Positions 22,840 through 33,694 of a stretch of DNA of 64,000 nucleotides are shown here, one piece after another. Location: positions 14,898,001-14,962,000 of the forward strand of contig OY821788.1 in NCBI GenBank assembly GCA_963682175.1, written 5' to 3'. The notes beneath the pieces are model-generated. The model had not been told where the DNA came from. It was given only the letters and a program-made list of their open reading frames with translations, and searched no databases. A program made the position numbers and the translations under genes. Source of the DNA: Triglochin maritima. Its lineage: Eukaryota; Streptophyta; Magnoliopsida; Alismatales; Juncaginaceae. Within the stretch, counting starts at the first letter, position 1. Every line of letters begins with the position of its first letter.

Positions 22840-23410
22840 TAAGTCATATTATAGTGATAGCTCACATTCGAGTGTTATTGAAGAAACTTATACACATGTT
22901 GAGCTTCAAAATGCATTTTATGACTTAGTTAAACAATATGAGATCATTTGTGATAAAAACAAGAACGCTAGAAAGTTAATCAAAGATCTCCAAAGCCAAA
23001 TTGAAACATGCGTGAATGAGAAGAATGAGGTGATTGCTAAATTTGAAAAGAATGCATCAAATATTGATAAATTAAAAGCAACACCCATAGATTGTGATCA
23101 ACTAAATCTTCAAGCTTGTAATTTGCAATTAAGAAAAGATTTAGAAAGATTCACAAATGGAACTCATATGCTCAACATGTTATTAGGTAGTCAAAGGCAA
23201 TCCTTGCAAAAACATGGTTTAGGTTACAATTCAAAATTAAAAAAACCATGTATCTCAAACTACACTAAATGGCAAGCACATGTTCATTAACCATAGTTCC
23301 TCAAGTGTGTGGGCTCCTAAAACCAAAATGGTTTGGGTTCCCAAAGCTAACATTCAAGGATCCAAAGTTGTTTGGGTACCTAAATCTACACTTGTAGGTG
23401 CTTGAGGAGG
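22840..23410 (+). pseudogene. Copia gag C-terminal part, pol missing
   Basis: A coiled-coil-like stretch (YDLVKQYEIICDKNKN..., 23012-23290 open) leads to VWAPKTKMVWVPKANIQGSK and VVWVPKSTLVGA. This repeated VWVPK motif normally stands just before the Copia protease. A TGA follows and no protease, integrase or reverse transcriptase comes after, so pol has been lost entirely. Confidence 0.7.
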
Positions 23411-24010
23411 AGATTGGTGGTGACCGGGTGAGCCAAAGCGTCTAATTCGAATCCGGTTGCATTGCCAAGTCAAGATTGGAGCTAATCAATACTCAAGTTG
23501 GTATAAATTTCTATCATCTACAATTCATGTTAAATTAGCTCTAATCTATTATATATGCTTAATTGTCATATCTTTAGAAGTTTAATTCATTGCAAATCAT
23601 TAACCCTATTCATTGCAAATCATTTATCACATCCATTGATTATAAATGTCAAATTTTGAATGGATGTTAGAATAAGGCTTGAGTAGAAACTTAAATGAAC
23701 TTAACTTGAATCATACTCTTAGTTTCCATATAGCCTTATTGATAGGGGGAGCTTAAATGTTATATCTTTTATTAGAGTAATGAAGTGCAAAATTTAGGGG
23801 GAGCAACTTCATTACAAGACATCCAAATTCTATGCTTAAAGTCATAATTATTTTTGTTTTTGATGGATGTCAAAGGGGGAGAGATAATTAAAGGGGGGTT
23901 ACTTGAAAATTGGTTAAAATTGAACAAAAACTTTGCACATCCATAGGGGGAGAATTTATATGCATAGTTTACACTTAAAATTTTCAAGTATTAAGATATA
24001 TGTTGCCATC

Positions 24011-24027
24011 ATCAAAAAGGGGGAGAT
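24011..24027 (+). promoter_or_regulatory. Polypurine tract of the Copia-type element
   Basis: ATCAAAAAGGGGGAGAT directly precedes the 3' LTR. It is the expected plus-strand priming site. AGGGGGAG repeats also occur at 23741-23751, 23797 and 23944. Confidence 0.85.
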
Positions 24028-25523
24028 TGTTGGCTTTTTGGCCTTAATCCTTGTTTTGATGATTTAATCAACCTAATCTTAATCATAAGTAATGTAGAGT
24101 AGCACACATATTGCATTGCATATATATATTGCATGTGCTAACCTCTACAGGTGATCAAGACTCATGGAAGGAAGGAAATCAAGTCAAGATTTGTAATAAA
24201 GCTATATGAAGACTTGTAATCTTGATTTTATTTTGAGTCTTAGGAACATGTGTAAATTGAGCATACAAGAGTTAAAAACCAATCACTTACACACTAGGTT
24301 CCCTGTAGGAGTTACACTCAAAATCTCATATCATTTGGACTCCATTAGATCACCCAAACCTTAGTCGGAAATCACTTAAAACCTAAACCCAGATTTCCTG
24401 TGTGAACCGGTCGACCGGACCGGTTCTCAGTTCGACCGGTTTATAACAGACTCTCCACAGTGATTTTACCGAACTCTACCGGTCGACCGGTTCTACCTTT
24501 TCGGTCGACCGATCCTGGATTTTAATATGGCCATTTTTCTTGTCGTATTCCTTTAACGGTCGTATTCGTATAAAACAAACTTAACCCCAAAATACATTCG
24601 GTAACCGGTCGAACGACGACTTTGTTTCGGTCGACCGGTTGAACATAAACCAAATTCCCTACTATCGGTCTACACATCTCCGTTCGACCGTTGCACCTTT
24701 GTCTCAACCGAATCCCCTTAACGGTCGACCGCCCCATACTTTGGTTCGACCAATTCACTTAAGTAGAGTTAAGTTCTAGCTCGTTTGTCCGACCGAATAT
24801 TTATTTGTTCGACCGTTCTCCTTGAAATCAAGTGAACGGTCGACCGGTTTATTAGTTTCGGTCAACTGGTTCTGGACAGATTTGCAGCCCGATTTTCTGC
24901 TTTGTGTGCTTTGCACAAAACCCAATCAAATCTTGTCCAAACGGCTAGAAATCTTTACGAGCTTATAAATAGAGGATCAAGACTTGTTGTTAACACAACT
25001 CTCCAACTCCAATTGTCCCAATACATTAGAGAGAAACCTCAATCCTCAAAGCTCCCATTTCTACACTCCATAAGCCTAAACTATACAAACTTGATCAATT
25101 ACTCGTCCTACTCAAAGTGTGCTCAATTAGAGAGTGAATCCCACTCAGTTACAAAGTTTGTCAAAAGAGTATAGACTTCGGTGAGAGCTCGAAGTGATCC
25201 TTCTCGAATTGTGAGAAGAGGATTCCAAGCTCGGCGAGGGTTGTTCTTGAGTTTGACGGTTGTAAGGCGTTGTCTTCCGATCCGTAACGGGGAGCGAATA
25301 GTGAAGTCGTAGGCGGAGCTCGCGGAGTCGAGCGAAGCTTGCAAGAGAGGACTAGGACCCGGGTGGGGTGCCGAACCTCTATAAAATCCCCGTGTGATGG
25401 TGGTTTGCATTTTTCTTTCTCTACTTTTGTTTTGTTTATTCGGCTGCGCATTTGATTGCTTAATCGAGTAGAGAATTAGGATTAGCCATTAATTAGTGGA
25501 CCCATAACCCACACGATCCTACA
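24028..25523 (+). repeat. 3' LTR of the Copia-type element
   Basis: Same ends and layout as the 5' LTR, including the GTCGAC dyad cluster at about 24407-24872 and the TATA box near 24964. A two-base TA insertion lengthens the TATATATT run near 24125. Several GTCGAC dyads carry single changes relative to the 5' LTR. Confidence 0.93.
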
Positions 25524-25650
25524 GTTTAGAGTTTGGTGAACACTCGGAGGCAAATCCGTGGACGATTCAATGGGCAACGCGACTCCGGATCTTCAAAAGG
25601 TTTTAGAGAACCTTTAGGTATGATTCTACCTTTGTGATTTATTTTAATAA

Positions 25651-26076
25651 ATGTAGGGTTGCATGTTATTAGAATAAACACAAAGTAATGTACATAGAAA
25701 TTGTTGAAAATATGAAATTCGATCTTGTATGTTGTATTAAATTTTTTAAAATATATACATACATAGGGACACGAAATCCTACAATAATAACACCATATAT
25801 TATCTTCATCATGGTTCTTTGATTATCTTCAGCATTAGGAGGAGGAATAATGTGATTTGTTTGATTTCTGAGGTACCCAGATTCTGTGAAACTTTCCTCC
25901 ACTTCTAAGATTTTAGAGTGTGTAAGATGACAAATGAAGTTTAATCCCCGAGGAAAAACCAAGCCCCAAAGAAAAGTCATGCAAAGGTTCATTTTATCCC
26001 TACATGTCATGATTATTTTTTTACAATTACCATCTATATGCTCATGAATCTTGACTTAACAGTTTTAATATTGTAG
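25651..26076. other. AT-rich spacer, no gene recognised
   Basis: Lies between the family X tail and the hAT relic. A 113-codon reverse ORF (25669-26010) shows no domain. It may include the left flank of the hAT element. Confidence 0.35.
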
Positions 26077-26935
26077 GTGGTTCACTCTTCAAGTGATGAT
26101 TCAGAAAATAGCTATGAAAAAGAAGTTCTTACTGAAACTACAGCTGAAAATAAAAAACAAACTACTAAAAGAAAGAGATACATGGTTTGGAAAAGTTTTG
26201 AGTCTCATCCAATAGTAGCAAGACTAAAAAAGAAGTCGAATGTAGGAAGTGTTGATATGTTGTTGGTTGTGATTCAAAACATAGAATGGGTAACATGTTG
26301 AAGTATCTGAAAATCTGTGACAGAAACCATGACATCAAGCAAATGATGGCGGTAAGGACAAAGGTAGGGGGTTTGGGAGTGTGTGATCCTGGGTATTATC
26401 CCCACGTGTTTAGAGAGTTGATAACAACAGTTGTAGCGAGTATGAATATGAATCCATCATAAAGCATTTCTTTATGCAAACCCAAGTGCAAAATTGGTGA
26501 GTAGGAACACGCTGAAAATTGACATTTTGGCTTGCTATAATTCTGAGAAAAAGAAGTTGTTTGATATGTTGCAATGCTATGGTGGAAGAGTGTGTTTGAC
26601 TTCTGACTTGTGGACTTTGGTAACTATTGATGGCTACATCACTCTTACGACTCATTTTATCACGGATGATTAGGTTTTGCAGAAGAGGTTGTTGACTTTC
26701 TCATATATGCCATCTCCGCTTACCAGCATCACAATATCAGACAAGATTTACAAGTTGTTAGTAGAATGGAAGCTTGAGTTCATGTTGCTCAGCATCACTT
26801 TAGACAATGCCTCTAATAATATAACTCTTTTGTCGATACTTTGAAAGAAAAGTTGGATTTGAGAAATAATCTTCTTTGTAATGGTAAGTACATCCATTTA
26901 GGTGTTGTGCCCATATTATTAATGAGACCAATGTT
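26077..26935 (+). pseudogene. hAT (Ac/RICESLEEPER-type) transposase relic
   Basis: A BED zinc-finger region (YMVWKSFESHPIV, then after a frame change CRKC...GCDSKHRMGNMLKYLKIC) is followed by hAT catalytic-region phrases. These are GGRVCLTSDLWTLVTIDGYI, TLTTHFITDD, VLQKRLLTFSYMPSP and LLSITLDNASNN. A TAG stands where Trp usually follows THFITDD, and further frame changes occur, so it is dead. No 8-bp target duplication or terminal repeats were recognised. The C-terminal dimerisation domain is absent. Confidence 0.8.
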
Positions 26936-27129
26936 GAATGAATCATGAATTTTCCACCAACCAATTCACGTCTACTCTCCCCTAAGTCGATTTCACCAGA
27001 TGTCTCTCCATTGGTTTTGGAAAGTGTTGTTGTACACCGAACTGCATCAACACTCAGTCTGGACAATGCTTAATCACCTCCCCAAAATTTATAAATCATG
27101 TACAACTCGTCCATATATGTGAACTTTTT

Positions 27130-27710
27130 GTACGTAGGGGTGAAAACTGATTAAGATCCAAATGTGCATAAGGATCCCAGGTGATATGGCCAACTTCCTA
27201 CGTGTCGAGTTTATTCCGATAAAAATCAAGTGTCGATGTCTTGATACTTCCCCTGAACGATCGCGGTCGTCTCCAACGGGCTCCTAATGGTGCCCTGTCG
27301 TCCTCCAAGTATACTAAGAGTCTGCTCTTACTCGATTAGATAATGTGTAAATGTTCCCAGCACCATGTCATAGGTGAAACAAATGGGTTCCGGTCTCCAG
27401 CACTTCACCATCGTCCCCAACAAGGCATGGTCCAACTGAACGTGTCCTGGCTGGCTGACTGTGTCAAACCCTGACGTATCTAGCAAAAACCACAACCTCA
27501 GATCAATAGTTTGCCACTCATTAAGCTTCGAGTCATACTCAATGCATTTTACGCCCTCCGGATCCTTCTACAAATATTAAATTTCACGTCACAATATTAA
27601 CACATATGTACTAATATTTAATTTGAAAGTAGTAAACTGCTTACGAAATATTTAAACAGGTCAGACTTGTGGTTGGCCTGCATAACCAACACCTATCTAT
27701 CCATTAGACA
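27130..27710 (-). pseudogene. Plant mobile domain (MAIN-like) gene fragment
   Basis: Reverse-strand reading gives ANHKSDLFKYF ending at a donor TTC|GTAAGC (27645). A phase-compatible exon begins at 27567 after TATTTGTAG with KDPEGVKCIEYDSKLNEW. It contains the PMD hallmark VQLDHALLGTMVKCWRPE. PMD proteins are plant-specific, occur both as host silencing-related proteins (MAIN, MAIL) and in transposons. Stops after about residue 90 of the second exon and upstream of the first show decay. Whether it was host or transposon-borne is unclear. Confidence 0.6.
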
Positions 27711-28138
27711 TTGTGAAGCGTAACTGTCTCTAATTTAATCGGTACTGGATCCATCAAAATCCATTTATACATAACACGTGAACTATTAAAAAACATTCAA
27801 GTATTGCAAAACATTGAAGTCATAACAAAATACATTACATTATTTCGAGTCTATTCTGCAGTCCCAACCGGTCGACCAAACTATACCATACTCCCGAAGA
27901 TGAGTATTGGTTGTCAGCGTAAGGTCAGGTATTTTGGGTTGAGCTTCTACATACACTCCAACAACGGACATCCGTTTAAACATTCACGTCATTCTACAAA
28001 CTGAATTATTATCAGTTAATAGAGCGTATGTCCAATCACTGTTAAAGGCAACTTCATCGTCGACTTGACATCAAACATACTTTCTAGATAACAACATTCA
28101 GACCTTATGATATCCACTAAATCCACATATTTGATATT
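27711..28138. other. Left flank of the family R element, no gene recognised
   Basis: AT-rich sequence with no domain. Its last five bases, ATATT, form the target duplication of the family R insertion; the flank continues after 42595. Confidence 0.4.
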
Positions 28139-29537
28139 TGATTGACATCATATCATGCATATATTTGTGCCTTATATCCTTTATTCTTAGCCCAAGCAAT
28201 GCTACGTAATGACTTTTATGTTTAAGTTTAAGGAACAAACATGTTTGAGAAGAAGAGACTATAAAATGACTTAAAGGCATGGAAAATGACTAAGTTGCAA
28301 GACTTATGGACTGAGATGCAAGAGAGAAGGACCCGGATGTAAACCAAAAGAATCAATGAGCAAATCAAAAAGCTCCACACCATCATGAGAAATATTTTGG
28401 CAATTAGATTCGGGCTCAAACATCCACAACCAAATCGGGTTCATAAAACATCAAGAAATCAAGCCCAAAACGAACCACAAAAATCCAGACTCAATTCAAG
28501 ACATATGGACCGCCAATTGGCTGTCCCAGACCATCAATTGGCAATCCAAATGTGCCCAAAATGTTCATAGTTTTGTTCGGTTGTTGGTTATGTTGTTTTA
28601 TGTCCATTTATATTATGCTTTTAGTCTCATACCGGGGGATTGTCCCCGATTGTCTTTTTCTATGACTATAAATAGAACTCTTCCTTCTCCTTTGTATTCA
28701 CCCATTACTTGGTGGCATTCTCTCTACTAGGAGTAAGCCTTGGAGCAAAAACTCAAGGCGGAGAAGAATAGTACTTGTAATGGAGTCATGTAAATAAAAT
28801 AATTCTTCATAGTTTGTCTTAATGTTGTCTTTGTTTTAATGCTTGCTTGCTTGTTTATTTTGTTTTGTTTTGTTTTCTTTATCGTAGTATAAATAGAATG
28901 TCTTCTTTTCTTAATGTAGTTTATAGTTTAATGTGTGAGTAGTTTCATCCCCCTTTGGGGGTGGAGCTGATGTTTATACATGTTATGTAGATGGAATGAA
29001 TGCTAAATATTGTTGTATGTGAGAAATGTTAGTATGCTTGTTTGAATTAAAGAGAATACTTAACTTGATGGTTCCTGCCATAATATTTAGGTACATTTCA
29101 TGTTTGTTTAGGTTCTTAATAACAAACTTGTCATGCTCATATTAATCATCTAGGTTAGTGATTTTGATGATAGGTATTGTCATGAGGTACTTCTTATGCA
29201 TAGCAAACACTACCTACACTTGTGTTTAATGAATGCATTCATCACCACTTATTTCTTTTGTACACACACTCCACCCCTTAGGGGTCTTCCATTCCTGATT
29301 TCTAGATTCTTCTATTAGTCATTTAGTTTCATTTCTTCTTGCACTTTCATCTTGTTTGTTGCTTACTAGTGTAACATTGCATAGTTAGTCTAGTTAGTTT
29401 AATCAATCTCTTCTCCCCTTTGTTTCTCACTCGCCTTCGAACTAACCAAAGTGGACACACCTCCCTGTGGATCGACCCATATTTGCCACCGCTTCAACGC
29501 GGTGGTGCACTTGCGGTTATTATAACTGAATCAATCA
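28139..29537 (+). repeat. 5' LTR of family R element R1
   Basis: Starts TGATTGACATCATATC and ends CTGAATCAATCA. It contains decayed CCGCCAATTGG dyads near 28509, a TATA box (TATAAATAG) near 28669, a T/TGTTT-rich stretch and a conserved CATCCCCCTTTGGGG segment near 28948. Confidence 0.92.
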
Positions 29538-29543
29538 AGTTTT

Positions 29544-29561
29544 TGGTGCCGTTACTGAGGA
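29544..29561 (+). promoter_or_regulatory. Primer binding site of R1, degenerate
   Basis: TGGTGCCGTTACTGAGGA corresponds to the Athila-type site TGGCGCCGTTGCCGGGGA with four substitutions. The same position in the related element (57508) has only one change, so R1 is the more decayed copy. Confidence 0.8.
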
Positions 29562-30679
29562 GGTGCTCTGTCCATACTTTGGTTTGAACGATTCGAGTGA
29601 GTTTAATTTTTTTTAGTTTTTGTTTGTTTCAGGGATATCCAGGTATCCAAGGGAGGCAACTGGAGAAATTGGAGGAAGAATGACACCAAAGTGACCGTCA
29701 ATCAGCGGTCTGGGACCGCCAACTGGAGGCCTGGTGAGCCTCGTTTGCTCCAATAATTGTTATGGTTGTTTGTTTGTTCATTTTAGTGGTCTGGGAGCTC
29801 AATCGTGTTTGTTGTGACCTGTAGTTTGCTCCCAGATCAATCAATTCCCCTTTTTAAGACAACTTGGACCATAAAACTCAAATCTAAAGATTAGACTAAT
29901 TGTCATCTAGGTCATGCATTACTTATAGACCTCGCATGCACATTGTCTTTCAATTGCTTTAAATTCCTGTTGTCGATTGCTGGCGTGAGGTACGTGCACC
30001 CATTCTCTCATTCATGCATGTCTAGATCATGCATTAGTTAGTAAGGTGCATTGTAACAAGAGTGGGGTGAGTGCTTGTTTGGTGAGTTGTTTGCTAGTCT
30101 AAGATTTCAATCATCTTTAAGGGGCATCACCTATAGTCTTCAAAGACAATGTGGGGGATTTCATCACCCCTCCCTTAGCCCCAAAAAGCACACTCAAGTA
30201 AAGCCTTAATCTAAAATCATGTAGACATTGGCCAATAGGACTCAGGCGCATTAGGAGAGTGATCCGGTCACGACCGTCATAGCCTGATCAGTGTCGCCCA
30301 CTTAGTCGATAGTAGGAGATACGAGATCTCTGGGTCTTGGCTCACTTGCTGGGCTTTGTGGTCTTCGTCATAGGGAGGTGATGCGTGTTGAGGCAGTGTG
30401 ACCTCGCAGTTAGGCGTCGTCTAGCTGTAAGTACCTATAGTGACCGTAGGTTGCTTGAGCCATGTTTGCTAGACCAGGCTTCAACCCTCACCATTTACCC
30501 ACGCTAGTTTTTAGGGATTCTTCTATTCTCCTCTGAGTCATCTTCTTCTCACCTACTTCTACGTTCTAGTCTCCTCCTATTTATACTCTCTGTTAGCGTT
30601 TTAGGATCGAGTCGATCACTTTTTGCGAGCTTGGCCTCATGGTGGAGAGAGTGGTCGACTCTAGAGTTTTTTTCTTGAG

Positions 30680-31336
30680 ATGGATGGTTACATGGGAGAC
30701 CATCCATATCATTGTTGGGACCAGGACAATTCTCCCGGGTACTCTGGACCCATACATCCTTGGGTGCCTCAGACAAACACCCCGTATGGTTGGGACAATC
30801 TTAATTGTGTGGCTGAACAATCTTCATATTGGGGTAATATGAGAGAGGCATCGACTACTAGATCACCATCTAGTGACGTCGGATCATATGTTGGTCATCA
30901 AACTGAGACATTGCAAGAACATTTGGCCTCTTTCATGCATGTGGTAGATGACATGAGTGCACCGGTAGCTCCAATAGTTGTACCGTGTGACTATTACGGG
31001 TTGAGTAATCATGTTTTTGGGGAATGTACTTATGTTCCCCCAGAGCCTGAGTATGAGCACACCTTTTCCAAAAATGCTCAATGTGACCCTTACGCATCCG
31101 CGTACAACCCAAAAGGGATGGATTCGTGGGGAGACAATTCTTATACATCATTTCCACTCCAGTATCCTCGTCCCGAATACCCAGAATTCCACCAACACCC
31201 TACTCTGAATCATTGGACTCATTCTCAGTCCATAAACACCCAACCCCAAAATTTCTCAAGTTCTGACTTGGACCTCATAGTTGACCACATACCCGATTTC
31301 TTGAAACAAACTTTCCTCACGTTCATGGAAACCACT
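30680..31336 (+). pseudogene. R1 gag-like ORF, cut by the nested insertion
   Basis: The 219-residue product starts MDGYMGDHPYHCWDQDNSPG and is rich in Pro, Tyr, Ser and Gln. A zinc-knuckle relic at 30986-31027 reads CDYYGLSNHVFGEC, with the second Cys of the CCHC pattern replaced by Tyr; the sister copy has an intact CCHC. The frame runs to METT and is broken at 31336 by the insertion. It resumes at 38799 as QQSIQNMALQVSQMTQQL. Upstream (29560-30680) is a long leader without coding evidence. Confidence 0.75.
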
Positions 31337-32549
31337 TGATGAGAATTTAAATTTATACCGCAAGTGCACGGCCGCGATGAAGCGGTGGCAAGTACGGGTC
31401 GAACACAAGGAGGGAGAGATTTCGTTGTTAATGTTGTTTTCGATTAAGAGGAAGAAGGAAGAAGAAATAAGTTGGGTTTTTGGTATTTTTGATTTAATTA
31501 TCTAAAGTACGAAACAAAAACAATTAAAACTAAAAACAAGAATAAAGATGGAGAATTCCGTCGGGTGGAGGTCTAGACTTAGGTTCAGATTGGAGAATGG
31601 AGAAACTTGAAATAAATCATGTTAGTTATGAAGCATTACAAGATAAATGATTTAACATAAACTCAAGTAATCAAAATATACTAATCACGAACTTAAAACA
31701 ATAACATGCATTCATCTTCTCTAACCCTAATTCCATCACCTCCACCCTTTGGAGAGAGTTTAGAAACTCATGGAGGGAGGAAGAAGAAGAGGTCCTTGAG
31801 ACATTAAAAGAAAACTAAAACAAGAATTAAAAGAACAGAATTTTATTAATAAAACTAAGGTACACAAATAAGAACAACAACTAAGGACCCTTCTAACATC
31901 GTTTTCGGGTCTATTTATAGTTGTTACAAGAGACCTAAGTATAGATTTGGAGAGTACACGTGTCCAGACACGACTGGTCAAAATTGGAGCACACGGATCG
32001 ACTAGGGGGCGGCGTTTCCGCCGCATGATGCATGTAATGTGCGGCGATTTCGCCGCATGATCTCCTCAGATTTAATCCGGATTTTGGTTGAATGTTTATG
32101 GTATGATTTGATCCTCCTTTACGCGTCTGGATTGATTCTTTCCATTCTGTTGAACTCCGGATTAATTCTTTCACATATTTGGAGATATACATTGATTTTT
32201 CTATATATTTTCTCCAAGAGAATAAAAGCTACTCGTGATTTGCACTTAGGTCCTTGACTTTTTGCAGTTAAGTCCCCGGCTACTTTTGTGCTTAAGTCCT
32301 TGTTCTTTTTGCAATTAGGACTTGAATGCTTTTATGCTTGGATACATTTCCATTCGTAACCCGATAATCTTGAACTTGGTCTTTATGATAGAAATGAGTC
32401 TTTTGCACGCGTTTATGCTCGGGATGTGGGTAAATTGCATTCAGGTCCCTGTATTCTGTAAATAAGACTAAACACATACCTTAGTAGCATTTATTGATGT
32501 AAAAGTAATCTAAATGAAAGACATATGATGCAATGTATGCAATGCATCA
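31337..32549 (-). repeat. 3' LTR (element sense) of the young element
   Basis: In + orientation it runs TGATGAGAATTT...GCAATGCATCA. The reverse-strand TATA box (CTATAAATAG) is at about 31911-31920. Two hairpin dyads GCGGCG-N4-CGCCGC at 32009-32024 and 32041-32056 lie just upstream of it in element sense. Confidence 0.95.
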
Positions 32550-33694
32550 AATACCCCCACACCTAGATTTTGCTAGTCCCTAGCAAAACAGAAGATACGA
32601 AAAATAAAAACAGGGAAATCCTAACTCACTTTCGTAGGAATCACGGTTGCACTTAGCATGTGCAACAAGCCTTTAAACCTCCTTGTTGCCAAGGAGGAGG
32701 AGTGTTGTCTCCTGAGGGTTTTCAGCAGATATACCCACAAAGTCTTAATTCATCATTCCACTAATAGCTCTTAATATTTCTGCCTTCACCTTATACATCT
32801 CACTTAAAGTTCTCGCATGCTCATTATATAAATCTAGCTCAAAAAATATGACTTGGTCTTTGTTCCTCCAACATTCACACCACTAACCCCTCTACACATG
32901 TTATCACATAAATTATTTTGCACGCCTCCTCTGGTGGTGAAGTATCATTTGGATCAACCATGGCATGGATCATTCCTTTAGCTTTGGGCCTTGAGTATCT
33001 TAAAGTATTTATTTATTTATTTTTTTCTTTTTCCGTGATTCAACACATTTGCTTTTCTTTTTAACACTTATACCCTTTTTGCATTCGTGTAGCGAGTTTG
33101 GTCGATAATCCCGAGCTGGCAGACTCAAGTTACCGGGTTTCAAGATACCCCTACGGACCAGTGACTCAAAGGCTTGGGCTTTTGTAATCATTTTGCAGAA
33201 TGTGTTTTCCTCACTTTATTCCTTTTATTTTTATTTTTATTTTCCTCAAGGCTTAATTGCTATTAGAAGTCCACACTTCCCGGTATATTTTCCTCAACCT
33301 CTGCTTTTTATCAACCACTTCAAAGATTTGATTCATCCAATTTAAGTGCATACATGTCTTACAAGGGCCATGGGTTATTTCTTTGGAACTTAGATTTATG
33401 TCATAATTTCTACAAGCAGAACTATATAATAAGGAACAAAAACTTAATGCAATTTGTACACGGGTTTTGGCAGTTCAATCTTAAGCTATGTCATAGAATA
33501 TTGAATTTTTTTTTTTTTTTATTTTTTTATTTTTTTAAAATAAAGCAGAGCAGAAAATCAAATAGATAGATATGTATATATATAAACACCCCCCCACACC
33601 TAAATCATGCATTGTCCTCAATGTATGCATAGATAAAATAAATGCACTGATTACCTGCGTCGGCTTGCGGTAGAGGGGTTGAGTTTGCTCAAAG
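32550..33694 (-). other. 3' internal region of the young element, no pol
   Basis: Holds the polypurine tract (32550-32564), non-coding sequence, a poly-T tract (33508-33537) and, in element sense, the Athila/Tat phrase TTGAGGACAATGCATGATTT followed by AGGTGTGGGGGGG (33587-33620). The 1.1 kb has no reverse transcriptase, RNase H or integrase coding sequence. Confidence 0.75.

Larger units (their letters stand above)
20208..25523 (+). mobile_element. Non-autonomous Copia-type LTR retrotransposon, gag only
   Basis: Two about 1.49-kb LTRs with TG...CA ends (20208-21701 and 24028-25523) bound a 2.3-kb interior. The flanking five bases are GTTTA on both sides (20203-20207 and 25524-25528), a perfect target duplication. 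The interior has an initiator-Met-tRNA type primer site, a gag pseudogene and a purine tract, but no protease, integrase or reverse transcriptase. The LTRs differ at roughly 30 positions plus a small indel (about 2 percent by eye), so insertion is fairly old. It sits inside family X copy A. Confidence 0.93.
18294..25650 (+). mobile_element. Family X LTR-like repeat, copy A, split by a Copia-type element
   Basis: Similarity to 43029-45385 begins at GAAAGGAATGTGTTCTAAAAG and runs to about 19110. Copy A then has a cluster of GGTNNACC dyads (19455-19830), a TATA box (TATAAAA, 20004) and a leader-like stretch up to 20207. It resumes at 25524 with GAGTTTGGTGAACACTCGGAGG and a T-rich tail. Promoter layout suggests a solo LTR or LTR fragment. 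The exact right end (about 25650) and the superfamily are not determined. Confidence 0.55.

Noticed and set aside
23741..24027. Repeated AGGGGGAG runs considered as several polypurine tracts
   Set aside because: Only the one touching the 3' LTR has the right position. The others may be remnants or secondary tracts and carry no further evidence.
30549..31157. Reverse ORFs opposite the R1 gag-like frame
   Set aside because: No domain, and similar shadows appear opposite the R3 copy; the forward frame with the CCHC motif is the meaningful one.
31760..32477. ORFs repeated identically at 31760-32477 and 38004-38721
   Set aside because: They lie inside the twin LTRs and are duplicated because the LTRs are, not because they encode protein.
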